Origin: Weissella oryzae SG25
Lineage (GTDB): Bacteria > Bacillota > Bacilli > Lactobacillales > Lactobacillaceae
Reading direction: 5' to 3'
Length of the DNA: 64,000 nucleotides
Assembly: GCF_000691805.2 (NCBI RefSeq)
Contig: NZ_DF820490.1
Location: 63,375 to 127,374 of the forward strand
Shown here: one piece after another, positions 1 through 12,631 of the stretch
Layout of the letters: the number at the start of each line of letters is the position of its first letter
How positions within the stretch are numbered: the first letter of the stretch is position 1
Made by a program: the position numbers and the translations under genes
Notes under the pieces: generated by a model
Told to the model about the DNA's origin: nothing
What the model saw: only the letters and a program-made list of their open reading frames with translations
Databases searched by the model: none

Positions 1-729
1 ATATCCACTAGGTGATTGAGGCAAACCGGCTAAGAGTGCAGTTTGTGGGACAGTCAACTCATTCATTGGCTTACCATAGTAATATTGGGCAGCTGTTTTC
101 ATTCCATAAACGCCATTACCCATATAAACCTTGTTAATATACATAGTTAGAATCTGGTTTTTAGAGTATTTCTTTTCCAAATTGATTGCTAACCAAGCTT
201 CTTGGGCCTTACGACGAATCGTTTGGTCACTTGCTGCAGTTGAGAAAACTGTTAATTTGATCAGTTGTTGGGTTAAGGTTGAACCACCACGCATACCCAG
301 ACTAGAACCAGTTAAATCACCAAGGGCCGCTCCCACAATTCCTTGTAAGTCGATACCACCATGATCATAGAAACGCCGATCTTCAACTGAAACAACTGAT
401 TTTTTAAGTAAATCAGGGATTTCAGCCTGTTGGGCAATTTTTCGATCTTGCGTTCCGGAAGTCCAAATAACATCGCCTTCGCGGTCCAAGATTTCAGATT
501 GTTGGGTGCCAACAAGGGCGGCATTTGTGACGGTGGGGGCTGAAGATGCGTAATAGGCAAAGAGGGCAGCGCCCGCAATGGCGATTACAGCACCAATTGA
601 AAGTAATGAAAGAATAGTTAGCTTGGCATAATGACCAAAGCCCTTCTTTTTATTCCCGCGGGGAACCTTGCGCTTATTTTGCTTGCGCTGGGGTGCGTTG
701 CGACTAGAACGCGACATTTCCTCACTCAT
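1..729 (-). CDS. pbp1A: Penicillin-binding protein 1A, bifunctional transglycosylase/transpeptidase (N-terminal part)
   Basis: The gene runs off the left edge; 243 N-terminal codons are visible. A basic, Lys/Arg-rich cytoplasmic tail (residues 1-35) is followed by one membrane segment (about 37-60) and the start of a family 51 glycosyltransferase domain. Both early GT51 motifs are present: EDRRFYDHGG, with the catalytic Glu at about 116, and GGSTLTQQLIK. The enzyme polymerises lipid II and cross-links peptidoglycan outside the membrane. The transpeptidase domain lies beyond the window. ATG 729 follows the recU stop codon by three bases, with the GGAGTCC ribosome site inside the end of recU, so the two genes are co-transcribed as in other Firmicutes. 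Confidence 0.95.
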   Translation of the reverse strand, partial: MSEEMSRSSRNAPQRKQNKRKVPRGNKKKGFGHYAKLTILSLLSIGAVIAIAGAALFAYYASSAPTVTNAALVGTQQSEILDREGDVIWTSGTQDRKIAQQAEIPDLLKKSVVSVEDRRFYDHGGIDLQGIVGAALGDLTGSSLGMRGGSTLTQQLIKLTVFSTAASDQTIRRKAQEAWLAINLEKKYSKNQILTMYINKVYMGNGVYGMKTAAQYYYGKPMNELTVPQTALLAGLPQSPSGY

Positions 730-732
730 AAG

Positions 733-1341
733 TTAGGACTCCTTTTTTGTTTGCATTAACAAGTCAACCGCCTCAAGGTAGGGGGTCGTAGGTTGTAGTT
801 TATCAGGAACTAAAGCCCCAAATTTGACAATTGTACTGTAAGGAATTGATTTACGCCCAGTAAGTTGATTTTGCCAAAATTCTAATAATAAGTCAGCCCA
901 GATTACATAGGTTTCATGTCGTCGAGTAAAGCGAATTATCATAAAAGCAAGGCCAGCTTGCTCGGTAATTGCTTTTAAATGCTTAACCTGGTGGTCATGC
1001 ACATTTTTCAATGGAAAGGATTCAAGATTATTAGTTTCCTTTGCATCAAAGTCGATGTAATGCCCTTGATAAACGCCATTGTAATCAGTAGTTGATGGTT
1101 GTCGGAAAAATGCTTTTGTAATCCGTGCGGCTGCGCGTACTGGATAATCAACATCGACAATTTGAACTGGGGTTGGCTTTTTGTAAATAACAGCAATTTT
1201 TTGTGTCCGGTAATATTCATTGGCAGCATTAATATCCGCTTCAAGTGACATACCACGCCTACTCTGTGAAGACACATGTAGCTTTCTTTGCGCCAACATT
1301 TGTGGTCGATACTCTTGACCATTTGGATAATTAAACGTCAT
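733..1341 (-). CDS. recU: Holliday junction resolvase RecU
   Basis: The 202-residue product matches the RecU family: the SRRGMSLEADINAANEYY block, KKPTPVQIVDVDYP, and the nuclease core TDYNGVYQGHYIDFDAKET with its acidic residues and Lys. RecU cleaves Holliday junctions in recombination and chromosome segregation. The reading frame is open back to 1401, but ATG 1341 is chosen because it gives the usual family start (MTFNYPNG), has GGAGG six bases upstream, and because a promoter (1372-1401) covers the longer version. The product is close to the B. subtilis length (about 206). First gene of a recU-pbp1A operon, divergent from ypsA. Confidence 0.93.
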   Translation of the reverse strand: MTFNYPNGQEYRPQMLAQRKLHVSSQSRRGMSLEADINAANEYYRTQKIAVIYKKPTPVQIVDVDYPVRAAARITKAFFRQPSTTDYNGVYQGHYIDFDAKETNNLESFPLKNVHDHQVKHLKAITEQAGLAFMIIRFTRRHETYVIWADLLLEFWQNQLTGRKSIPYSTIVKFGALVPDKLQPTTPYLEAVDLLMQTKKES

Positions 1342-1371
1342 GAATGACCTCCACTCCATACTATCTAAGGT

Positions 1372-1401
1372 ATTATCCCACTGCTTAGCGCTAATAAGCA
1401 A
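1372..1401 (-). promoter_or_regulatory. recU-pbp1A promoter
   Basis: On the minus strand TTGCTT (1396-1401) and GATAAT (1372-1377) are separated by 18 bp, giving a predicted start near 1365. This lies just upstream of ATG 1341 and argues against the longer recU start at 1401. Confidence 0.55.
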
Positions 1402-1515
1402 GTAATTGTGCCTAATTTGCGCTAAAAAAATTCATAAAATCGGCCGATTTTTCACGAATTTATCCAATCTTTAAGCCTTTCAGTTATAATGAAATTATAA
1501 CGAAAGGGGAAGGGT

Positions 1516-2064
1516 ATGAATCGAGTTTGGATTACCGGCTTTCGTAGCTTTGAGTTAGGGATTATGGGCAGTCATGATCCAAAAAAACAGGTGATTGATT
1601 TTGCCTTAAAGAAGGTTTTGGAGGATTCGCTGGGTGATTCTGATGATTGGCTAATTACTGGCGGCCAGTTAGGAATCGAACAGTGGGCCATTGAAGCCGC
1701 CTTACAGTTAGAGGATCAAGATGAAAAAATCAAGGTTGCCTTGATGACTCCCTTTACGACTTTTGGTGAACAGTGGAATGAAGCCAATCAGGCTAAGTTA
1801 GCAGAACTCAAGGGTTTAGTTGATTTCACAGCAGCAGTTAACCAAGGTGGCTATCGTGATGCAAGTCAATTAAAAAAATATCAACGCTTTATGCTAGAAC
1901 ATACAGATGAAGCAATTATCTTTTTTGATGAGAGTGCTACTGAATCAAAGGTACGTTTTGACTATCAGGCCGCGAAGCAATTTGCACAAGATCATGATTA
2001 TTCAGTTCGTTTAATCGATTTTGATCGCTTGCAGGACTGGGCGAATGAATTAGAATTTAAGTGA
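1516..2064 (+). CDS. ypsA: YpsA family protein (DUF1273, SLOG superfamily)
   Basis: The 182-residue protein begins MNRVWITGFRSFELGIM and carries WLITGGQLGIEQWAIEAAL, the typical nucleotide-binding signature of the YpsA/DUF1273 branch of the SLOG fold. YpsA has been linked to cell division in B. subtilis and its gene commonly neighbours gpsB, as here. The exact ligand and activity are not known. ATG 1516 has AAAGGGGAAGGG upstream, and a good -10 (TATAAT, 1485-1490) lies 25 bp before it in the recU-ypsA divergent region. The family call is secure; the function is not. Confidence 0.9.
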   Translation: MNRVWITGFRSFELGIMGSHDPKKQVIDFALKKVLEDSLGDSDDWLITGGQLGIEQWAIEAALQLEDQDEKIKVALMTPFTTFGEQWNEANQAKLAELKGLVDFTAAVNQGGYRDASQLKKYQRFMLEHTDEAIIFFDESATESKVRFDYQAAKQFAQDHDYSVRLIDFDRLQDWANELEFK

Positions 2065-2133
2065 TTTTTATTTGCTAGCTCAGTAAAGAATGTTACAATT
2101 ACATGTATAATCAGAGAACGAAGGAGTTCCGTC

Positions 2134-2502
2134 ATGGAAAATGTTTTACATACTCGCGAAGAGATTTTAAGTAAGGAATTCAAGAAAACCCGCATTGGGA
2201 CTGGCTATGACATGGCTGATGTCGATGCTTTTCTTGATGAAATCATTGCCGATTATCAAGCATATCAAAATAACCTTACTGAACTACAAACTAAAGCTGA
2301 CCAACTAGAAGCACAAGTTGCTGATTTGACGAAGCAAGTTTCTGCAGCAAACCTCACACAAGCTAAGCCAGCGGCGACATCAAGTATCAATACTAATATG
2401 GATATTTTGAAGCGCCTTTCAAATTTGGAGCGGCGAGTATTTGGTAGTCAGACTGACGCATTTTCGACTAATGGCCAAGAAAGTTCTACACAAAACGTAT
2501 AA
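2134..2502 (+). CDS. gpsB: Cell division protein GpsB
   Basis: The 122-residue protein has the DivIVA/GpsB N-terminal domain (about 1-65): REEILSKEFKKTRIGTGYDMADVDAFLDEI, followed by a coiled coil (about 40-75), a polar linker and a C-terminal segment MDILKRLSNLERRVFG that resembles the GpsB trimerisation region. GpsB shuttles between septum and side wall and binds class A penicillin-binding proteins; pbp1A is close by on the other strand. AAGGAG lies seven bases before ATG 2134, and TATAAT at 2106-2111 may serve as its -10. The 3' end overlaps the predicted rnpB promoter. Confidence 0.95.
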   Translation: MENVLHTREEILSKEFKKTRIGTGYDMADVDAFLDEIIADYQAYQNNLTELQTKADQLEAQVADLTKQVSAANLTQAKPAATSSINTNMDILKRLSNLERRVFGSQTDAFSTNGQESSTQNV

Positions 2503-2525
2503 TTAGTGTATAATAAATCTAGTTT

Positions 2526-2907
2526 GATGTATTAGTGGGTAATTGCGTATCGTTTTTTCGATATGAGGAAAGTCCATGCTCGCACTGGCTGCGATGCCAG
2601 TAGTGTTCGTGCTAGGTGAAAAAATAAGCCTAGGCAGCTACGATGTAGTTGACGGCCAACGAAAGGCCTAAGGGAAACTATGGCTGATTAGTTGTTAAGG
2701 TGCCACAGTGACGAACCACCAAAGAAATGCGGTGGGTGGAACGCGGTAAACCCCTCGAGCGGGCAACCCAAACTTTGGTAGGGGCGCTTGACCTAGTAAA
2801 CTGAAATGATGGTCGGGGAGGCAGTAATGCCTGAGATAGATGATTGCCACCAAAGTTGAATCGCCAATTCAGCTTTGGAACAAAACATGGCTTATAGCTA
2901 ATACATC
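2526..2907 (+). ncRNA. rnpB: RNase P RNA, class B (Bacillus type)
   Basis: Conserved blocks are read directly: GAGGAAAGTCCATGCTC (P4 5' side), TAGTGTTCGTGC, GTGCCACAGTGACGAA, GTGGAACGCGGTAAACCCC, GAGATAGATGATTGCC and the 3' P4 strand GGAACAAAACATGGCTTA. The ends are set by the P1 helix: GATGTATTAG (2526-2535) pairs perfectly with CTAATACATC (2898-2907). A -10 TATAAT at 2509-2514, inside the end of gpsB, puts the start of transcription close to the P1 5' end. This RNA is the catalytic subunit that matures tRNA 5' ends. Confidence 0.97.
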
Positions 2908-2913
2908 TGGCAG

Positions 2914-2946
2914 AGCCGGCGTCCTCGTGGCGTCGGCTTTCTTTTT
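2914..2946 (+). terminator. rnpB intrinsic terminator
   Basis: AGCCGGCG (2914-2921) pairs with CGTCGGCT (2931-2938, one G-U pair) and is followed by a T-rich tail. Confidence 0.85.
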
Positions 2947-2981
2947 GCAATTTTACGTATGAATCAAAAGGTGAGAATCTA

Positions 2982-4112
2982 ATGAAAACATTTAATTTAA
3001 TGGCAACAATGGGCTCTGGTATGGAGGCATTGGTAGCTAAAGAACTCAAAGAAATGGGTTATGCAACCCAGACGGAAAATGGTCGTGTACGATTTTCTGG
3101 CGATATGACGGACATTTATCGGACAAATCTATGGTTACGGGTTGCTGATCGAATCAAGATTGTGATTGCAGAGTTTGATGCGAAAACTTTTGATCAACTA
3201 TTTGAACAAACTAAGGCCTTACCTTGGGATGAGTACCTACCTTATGATGCAGAATTTCCGGTTAATGGTCGTTCAAAAAATTCAATTTTGCACTCAGTTC
3301 CAACTGTCCAAGCGATTACTAAGAAAGCGGTCGCAACTAAATTAGCTGATGTCTACCATGTACGTGGTGCCTTACCTGAGACTGGTAACTTATTTACCTT
3401 AGAAACAGCAATTGACAAGGACCACGTAATGATTACGCTGGATACAACCGGTGCGTCTTTGTTTAAGCGTGGGTACCGAACTGAAAAGGGTGGTGCACCC
3501 TTGAAAGAAACTATGGCCGCAGCCTTAGTAAAGCTTGCACACTGGTTTACTGATAATCCGTTTGTAGACCCAACAGCTGGTTCTGGAACTATTCCGATTG
3601 AAGCCGCAATGATTGGTCGCAATATGGCGCCAGGCTTAAATCGTGAGTTTGATATTTCTAATTGGGATTGGTTTGATCCAGAAATTGGTCGTCAGTTGAA
3701 GCGTGAAGCACGGGCAATGATTGATTTTGATGTTGAATTAGACATTGCTGGTTATGATATTGATCCAGAAATGGTTGAAATCGCTAAAGCCAACGCCGAA
3801 GCAGCCGGGGTGGCTGAGGATATTCATTTCGAATGCCTACCTGCTAAGGACTGGCGTACTGACAAAATTAATGGTGTCTTGGTCGCTAACCCACCTTATG
3901 GTGAACGATTAGACGATGAGGCAACCGTTCGTAAACTTTATGCTGAGATGGGCTATGTCTACCGGCAAATGCCAACCTGGTCAAAGTATATTTTGACTTC
4001 TGATGAGGGCTTTGAAGATGCTTATGGTCAGCGTGCAACTAAGAAACGTAAGTTATATAATGGAGCTTTAAAAGTTGATTTGTACCAATATTGGGGTAAA
4101 AAGATTCGTTAA
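2982..4112 (+). CDS. THUMP-domain class I rRNA methyltransferase (YpsC/RlmL type)
   Basis: A SAM-dependent RNA methyltransferase of 376 residues. An N-terminal ferredoxin-like/THUMP region (about 1-155) precedes a Rossmann methyltransferase with DPTAGSGTIPIEAA (about 196) and the N-methyltransferase catalytic motif NPPYGER (about 303). The family methylates guanine N2 in 23S rRNA (E. coli RlmL N-terminal part; YpsC in Bacillus). The exact target here is inferred. The gene lies directly after rnpB as in many lactobacilli and is followed after 15 bases by pcrA, so it probably heads a pcrA-ligA-camS transcript. Confidence 0.92.
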   Translation: MKTFNLMATMGSGMEALVAKELKEMGYATQTENGRVRFSGDMTDIYRTNLWLRVADRIKIVIAEFDAKTFDQLFEQTKALPWDEYLPYDAEFPVNGRSKNSILHSVPTVQAITKKAVATKLADVYHVRGALPETGNLFTLETAIDKDHVMITLDTTGASLFKRGYRTEKGGAPLKETMAAALVKLAHWFTDNPFVDPTAGSGTIPIEAAMIGRNMAPGLNREFDISNWDWFDPEIGRQLKREARAMIDFDVELDIAGYDIDPEMVEIAKANAEAAGVAEDIHFECLPAKDWRTDKINGVLVANPPYGERLDDEATVRKLYAEMGYVYRQMPTWSKYILTSDEGFEDAYGQRATKKRKLYNGALKVDLYQYWGKKIR

Positions 4113-4127
4113 AACGGAGGTGTGAAT

Positions 4128-8434
<4,307 letters not shown>

Positions 8435-8477
8435 GCGATTTCCCAGCGACCGCCATTTGGGAATAAAGGAGAAGCAC

Positions 8478-9650
8478 ATGCGGGCATTAAAGTGGATTGG
8501 CTCAATCCTTGCGATTATCGCATTGGGTACAGCATTGGTTTTTTTTGGAAACTTTTTTTCAAAACATTCATCAACTAGTACCCAGGTGACTGAAAGCAAT
8601 AAAAAGAGCAGCAAAGGTGTTGCAGTGACAGCAAACAGTGATAATTCGTCATATAAGACGGTTATCAAAGATGGTAGTTACTTGGTTTCAAAAGCACGTG
8701 GGATTACAGTTACCAATAATACTAATACTTTTAGTACCCAGAGTTTTGAAAGTGGTTTGCTAAACTTCTCGAAAGAACACTTTTCAACGAGTAAGTATGT
8801 TTTTCAAGAGGGCCAGTATTTAACAACTTCAGATGCAACTAGTTGGTTAGCACGTAAGTCAAATGACAATCCAAATGGTTTAAATCCAGAAGACAATGGT
8901 AAAACCGATAGTAGCCGGCGACCAATGTATCTACAATCGATTGAAGAACAAGACTTTATGACCCAGTCAGGTAATGATCTAAAATTGAGTGGGATTGTGC
9001 TTGGCTTGGCAATGAATACCCAAGATTCGTACCAAAAAGAGCAGTATGGTGCAACCTTTACCCAAGATATTTCTAACGCTGATCGAATTGCACAAGGCAA
9101 GCAGATTGCTGCCGAAGTGGTGGCACGTTATCGGAAGATGAATGGGATTAGTGCTGATACGCCAATTTATGTGGCGTTGTTTGCACAATCACCAGCAGAT
9201 AGCCTAGTTGGTGGAAACTTCTATCAATGGACCCGTTCAACTAATGGCAATAGTTTGGGTGCCTTTACCAATTTGAGCCAAGCTACGGTTGTACTACCAA
9301 TGCAAGAAGGTACGCCAAACAGTAATAGCGTTGCCAATTCGCTAAACACCAGTTTTAATAATTTCCAAACGAAGGTTGAAAATTTCTTCCCGAATGTGGC
9401 ATCAATGACTGGTCAGGCTCGGTTTAATAATTCAACTGCAACTGGCTTAAATGTGACGATTACAACGCAATTCTATTCAGAGAGCGAAATACAAAGCTTC
9501 GCTGACTACATTGCAACACAAGCACCGTCATATCTACCAAATGATGCGGCAATTCAAATTCGAATTCAAACGACTGATGGATTACAAGCGCTCTTGGTTA
9601 AACAAGCTAACAGTTCAAAATATGAAGTAAATATAATTACATCATACTAA
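8478..9650 (+). CDS. camS: CamS family sex pheromone precursor-like protein, lipobox absent
   Basis: Position after ligA and sequence blocks such as RPMYLQSIEEQDFMTQ, LGLAMNTQDSYQKEQYG and SNADRIAQGKQIAAEVVARYRKMNGI identify the CamS family, whose members elsewhere are lipoproteins whose signal peptides release enterococcal/staphylococcal pheromones. Here the N-terminus (MRALKWIGSILAIIALGTALVFFGNFF) has a hydrophobic segment but no cysteine at all, so no lipid anchor can be formed; a membrane-anchored or secreted form is inferred. ATG 8478 is chosen for its GGAG site (8468-8471) over an upstream TTG at 8457. Length is 390 residues. Last gene of the pcrA-ligA transcript. Confidence 0.85.
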   Translation: MRALKWIGSILAIIALGTALVFFGNFFSKHSSTSTQVTESNKKSSKGVAVTANSDNSSYKTVIKDGSYLVSKARGITVTNNTNTFSTQSFESGLLNFSKEHFSTSKYVFQEGQYLTTSDATSWLARKSNDNPNGLNPEDNGKTDSSRRPMYLQSIEEQDFMTQSGNDLKLSGIVLGLAMNTQDSYQKEQYGATFTQDISNADRIAQGKQIAAEVVARYRKMNGISADTPIYVALFAQSPADSLVGGNFYQWTRSTNGNSLGAFTNLSQATVVLPMQEGTPNSNSVANSLNTSFNNFQTKVENFFPNVASMTGQARFNNSTATGLNVTITTQFYSESEIQSFADYIATQAPSYLPNDAAIQIRIQTTDGLQALLVKQANSSKYEVNIITSY

Positions 9651-9652
9651 TT

Positions 9653-9689
9653 AAAAGTCGGAAAGTTACAGTAGCTTTCCGACTTTTTT
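9653..9689 (+). terminator. Terminator after camS
   Basis: AAAGTCGGAAAG and CTTTCCGACTTT form an 11-12 bp stem with a short loop, followed by six or more T. Confidence 0.9.
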
Positions 9690-9803
9690 GTCCACAAAAA
9701 ATCTGACGTTCTGCTGGTTAATTTCAAGGATAATAAACAAAATGCGCACAAAATTCCTCGATAATTAAAGCTGTCAAATACTCGAGAGAAAATAGGTGTA
9801 ATT

Positions 9804-10418
9804 ATGAAAATAAAAAGGAGTACTGTCAATGATGTAATGTTACTTTTGCTGGGCACAGCATTAATCACCTTATCAATTCAAGTCTTCGTAATTCCTAATA
9901 ATTTAGCTAGTAATGGGGTGTCGGGACTTTCTGTGGTTTTATATCATGCGTTTCAATTAGACCCAGCTCTAACCTTCTTATTATTTAATATCCCTTTGTT
10001 GTTCTTTGGTTTTCGCTTAGTTGGGAAAAAACTGTTTTTTATGACCATTTTAGGGTCACTATCGTTAAGCGGTTGGCTCTTTATTTGGGAGCAAATCCCG
10101 GCTTTACAATTGGCTATGCCTGGTTGGTTAGTTTTAGCGGGGATTTGTGATGGCCTTGTCTCCGGGGTTGGGATTGGTTTAGCGTTGCGTAGTGGTGGCT
10201 CTTCCGGTGGTAGTGCCATCTTATCTTTGATTTTCCATAGTATTTGGGCAACCCCAGTTAATCGAACGCTTTTTGTCTTTGACGCCTTTGTTATGGGAAT
10301 GGCTTTATTTGTTTACTTAGGCTGGTTCAATTTTATTGTGACACTGGGTTCTTGTTTAATCGCAAGTCAGGTCGTGAAATTAGTGGCCGGTAAAGATGCT
10401 AAGGCCAAAATAGCTTAA
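9804..10418 (+). CDS. YitT family membrane protein, short form lacking the DUF2179 domain
   Basis: A 204-residue protein with about five or six membrane segments. Features of the YitT/DUF161 family are visible: the N-terminal LGTALITLSIQVFVIPNNLASNGVSGLS and the glycine/serine-rich LRSGGSSGGSAILSLI. Most YitT proteins are about 280 residues with a cytosolic C-terminal DUF2179 domain; this one stops after the membrane region (KLVAGKDAKAKIA). The transported substrate is unknown for the family. It stands alone, with an AGGTG site before ATG 9804, between the camS terminator and cfa. Confidence 0.8.
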   Translation: MKIKRSTVNDVMLLLLGTALITLSIQVFVIPNNLASNGVSGLSVVLYHAFQLDPALTFLLFNIPLLFFGFRLVGKKLFFMTILGSLSLSGWLFIWEQIPALQLAMPGWLVLAGICDGLVSGVGIGLALRSGGSSGGSAILSLIFHSIWATPVNRTLFVFDAFVMGMALFVYLGWFNFIVTLGSCLIASQVVKLVAGKDAKAKIA

Positions 10419-10657
10419 ACAGGCAACTAATTTGGAATGAAGCCATCGGTTAAACAAACAATAAAAAATTTTTTTAAGAAAAAAATATAAAAAGCTGAGT
10501 TTGCCTTGGATAAAATCTGCATAAAAAATATTATCTCTATGAAATAGAATAAGGTATGCCTGTGGAATACCCAACTAACACTCGGCATTTAGTATAAAAA
10601 GGTGTAAACTGCTTCTATAACCTTTATTATTTTATTTTGGGAAGAAGTGTGAATTAA
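10419..10657. other. AT-rich intergenic region upstream of cfa
   Basis: No supportable gene. The region is strongly AT-rich with long A and T tracts (10462-10495) and should hold the cfa promoter, but no convincing -35/-10 pair stands out. Confidence 0.5.
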
Positions 10658-11851
10658 ATGTTAGAGAAGATTGTTTTTAGCAAGCTCTTAGCCAATGCTT
10701 TTGATATTACAACCGAAGTTACTTACTGGGATGGTAGTGTTGAAAAGTACGGGGATGGTGAAGTAGTTGTTCGCTTAAAACTCAATGAAAAAATTCGTTT
10801 GCGTGATTTGGCTGGTATGCCAACCTTGGTTTTGGGTGAAGCTTATATGAATGGAGACATTGAAATTGAAGGCAGTATCCAAGAGTTGATTGCATCAGCT
10901 TACCGCCAAGCAGGTTCATTTTTGATGGACCAAAGTGGTTTTGGCAGTTCTTTAACTAAGATGTTAAGTGGCCATGATAAAAAGCAGTCAGTTAAAGATG
11001 TCCAAAGTCATTACGATATCGGTAATGATTTTTATAAAGAGTGGCTTGATCCATCAATGACCTATTCAAGTGCCTATTGGTATCGTGATGATATTACTCT
11101 TGAAGAGGCGCAACTAGCTAAGGTCCACCATATCTTGGATAAACTCAATATCCAACCTGGTAAGAAGCTATTAGATATCGGTTCTGGTTGGGGAACGTTA
11201 ATCATTATCGCGGCCCAAGAATATGGGGTCGAATCTTATGGCGTAACCCTGTCAGAAGAGCAATATGAATTTGTGACCAAGCGGGTTCAAGCATTAGGTC
11301 TTGAAGATAAGGTGCACGTTGTCTTACGGGATTATCGTGATATTAAGCAAAAGTACGACTATATTACCTCAGTTGGCATGTTTGAACATGTCGGTAAGGA
11401 TAATCTAGCTAGTTATTTCAAAAAGATAGATGATTTGCTAGTACCAAATGGACGAGCTTTAATTCATGGAATTACAGGTCAACACTATGGTAAGGGCGTT
11501 GATCCTTTCATTCAAAAGTATGTCTTCCCTGGTGGATATATTCCTAATATTGCTGAGAATATCACGCATATTATGGACGCCGGCTTACAATTAGATGATG
11601 TTGAACCATTACGCCGGCACTACCAAAAGACTTTGGAAGCTTGGACTGAAAATTATCATCAAGTTTACGATAAAACAGCAACTGAGATGGGCCTACCATT
11701 TGCGCGCATGTGGGATCTCTACCTACAAGCAAGTGCCGCTTCATTTGAAGCTGGTAATATTGATGTAATTCAATTTTTGATGACTAAGGGGGCCTCTGGT
11801 CAAGCCTTGCCAATGACGCGGCAGTATATGACCCAACGTGAAGCTAAATAA
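10658..11851 (+). CDS. cfa: Cyclopropane-fatty-acyl-phospholipid synthase
   Basis: A 397-residue SAM-dependent methyltransferase that adds a methylene bridge to unsaturated acyl chains of membrane phospholipids. The N-terminal lipid-binding region (about 1-110) has LRDLAGMPTLVLGEAYMNGDIEIEG; the catalytic domain begins with SVKDVQSHYDIGNDFYKEWLDPSMTYSSAYW and contains the SAM motif LLDIGSGWGTL (about 170), the conserved SVGMFEHVG and KYVFPGGYIPN. It is monocistronic, ending at a strong terminator. Such enzymes commonly support acid and stress tolerance in lactic acid bacteria. Confidence 0.95.
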   Translation: MLEKIVFSKLLANAFDITTEVTYWDGSVEKYGDGEVVVRLKLNEKIRLRDLAGMPTLVLGEAYMNGDIEIEGSIQELIASAYRQAGSFLMDQSGFGSSLTKMLSGHDKKQSVKDVQSHYDIGNDFYKEWLDPSMTYSSAYWYRDDITLEEAQLAKVHHILDKLNIQPGKKLLDIGSGWGTLIIIAAQEYGVESYGVTLSEEQYEFVTKRVQALGLEDKVHVVLRDYRDIKQKYDYITSVGMFEHVGKDNLASYFKKIDDLLVPNGRALIHGITGQHYGKGVDPFIQKYVFPGGYIPNIAENITHIMDAGLQLDDVEPLRRHYQKTLEAWTENYHQVYDKTATEMGLPFARMWDLYLQASAASFEAGNIDVIQFLMTKGASGQALPMTRQYMTQREAK

Positions 11852-11853
11852 TA

Positions 11854-11912
11854 ATTAAAGCGGTTGACTATCGTTTGGCTTAATGCCAATGGTCAGCCGC
11901 TTTAATTTTTAG
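11854..11912 (+). terminator. cfa terminator
   Basis: ATTAAAGCGGTTGACTAT pairs with ATGGTCAGCCGCTTTAAT (one G-U) around a loop that itself contains TGGC/GCCA; a T run follows. Confidence 0.88.
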
Positions 11913-11922
11913 CCAGCAATAT

Positions 11923-11951
11923 TTGCATGGGTTCGGCAAGTTTGCTATATT
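11923..11951 (+). promoter_or_regulatory. Promoter of the HD nucleotidase-uvrB operon
   Basis: TTGCAT (11923-11928) and TATATT (11946-11951) are separated by exactly 17 bp. The start of transcription would be near 11958, just upstream of the chosen ATG 11983. Confidence 0.7.
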
Positions 11952-11982
11952 AGATAGAATATATTTAGCGGAGGCAGGAAAA

Positions 11983-12615
11983 ATGGGAATGCATCAATAC
12001 ATTTCTGGTTTAAATGAATTAGAAATGATTTCACGCGCACCGGGTTACTTTAAGTATCAACCACACTCAGTTGCGGCTCATTCATGGAAAGTAACCCAGG
12101 TTGCACAATTTCTAGGTGATATTGAAGAAGAAGCTGGTAATCCCGTGGACTGGCGGATGTTATACGAAAAAGCGCTAAACCATGATATTACTGAGCGCTT
12201 TATTGGTGATATCCGGACACCAGTTAAGTATGCCTCAGCTCCGTTACGTAAGCTTTTGGCTGAAGTTGATGATTCATTATCTGAAAACTTTATTAAGGCG
12301 GAAATTCCAGAAAACTTACAAGACGTTTATCGCCGTCGGCTCGGTGAAGGTAAAGATGAAACCTTGGAAGGTCGTATTTTATCAGTTGCTGATAAAGTCG
12401 ATCTTTTATATGAGGCTTTTGGCGAGTTACAAAAGGGTAATCCCGAGCCAGTCTTTATGGATATTTATCGAGAAAGTTTGGTTACTATTTATTCCTTCCG
12501 TGATATGCCTTCATCAGCCTACTTTATTCATAAAGTGCTTCCTGAGCTATTAGCAGAAGAGTTCCCTGGCTCAGAGCGCCTACAACGGATTTATATTGGC
12601 ATTTTTAATAAGTAA
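11983..12615 (+). CDS. HD-domain 5'-deoxynucleotidase, YfbR-like
   Basis: A 210-residue HD-fold hydrolase. Metal ligands are in HSVAAHSW (about 27-34), HDITE (about 66-70) and a later SVADKVD; the block HDITERFIGDIRTPVKY resembles the HD-ASEVLTGDLPTPVKY region of YfbR, which dephosphorylates deoxyribonucleoside monophosphates. Substrate is inferred from family. GGAGG (11970-11974) lies eight bases before ATG 11983; the open frame upstream overlaps the promoter and is not used. uvrB follows after 16 bases, so a nucleotide-pool enzyme is co-transcribed with an excision repair gene. Confidence 0.82.
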   Translation: MGMHQYISGLNELEMISRAPGYFKYQPHSVAAHSWKVTQVAQFLGDIEEEAGNPVDWRMLYEKALNHDITERFIGDIRTPVKYASAPLRKLLAEVDDSLSENFIKAEIPENLQDVYRRRLGEGKDETLEGRILSVADKVDLLYEAFGELQKGNPEPVFMDIYRESLVTIYSFRDMPSSAYFIHKVLPELLAEEFPGSERLQRIYIGIFNK

Positions 12616-12631
12616 AAGAGAGGTGACTTAA

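Noticed and set aside
2678-3049. Open frame on the minus strand across rnpB
   Set aside because: It lies antisense to the highly structured RNase P RNA and its terminator; no protein-like composition.
4122-4127. GTG 4122 as pcrA start
   Set aside because: Only one base separates it from GGAGG; GTG 4128 has normal spacing.
11923-11982. Longer start (TTG 11923) for the HD nucleotidase
   Set aside because: The TTG is the -35 hexamer of a good promoter and the -10 lies inside the extra coding part.
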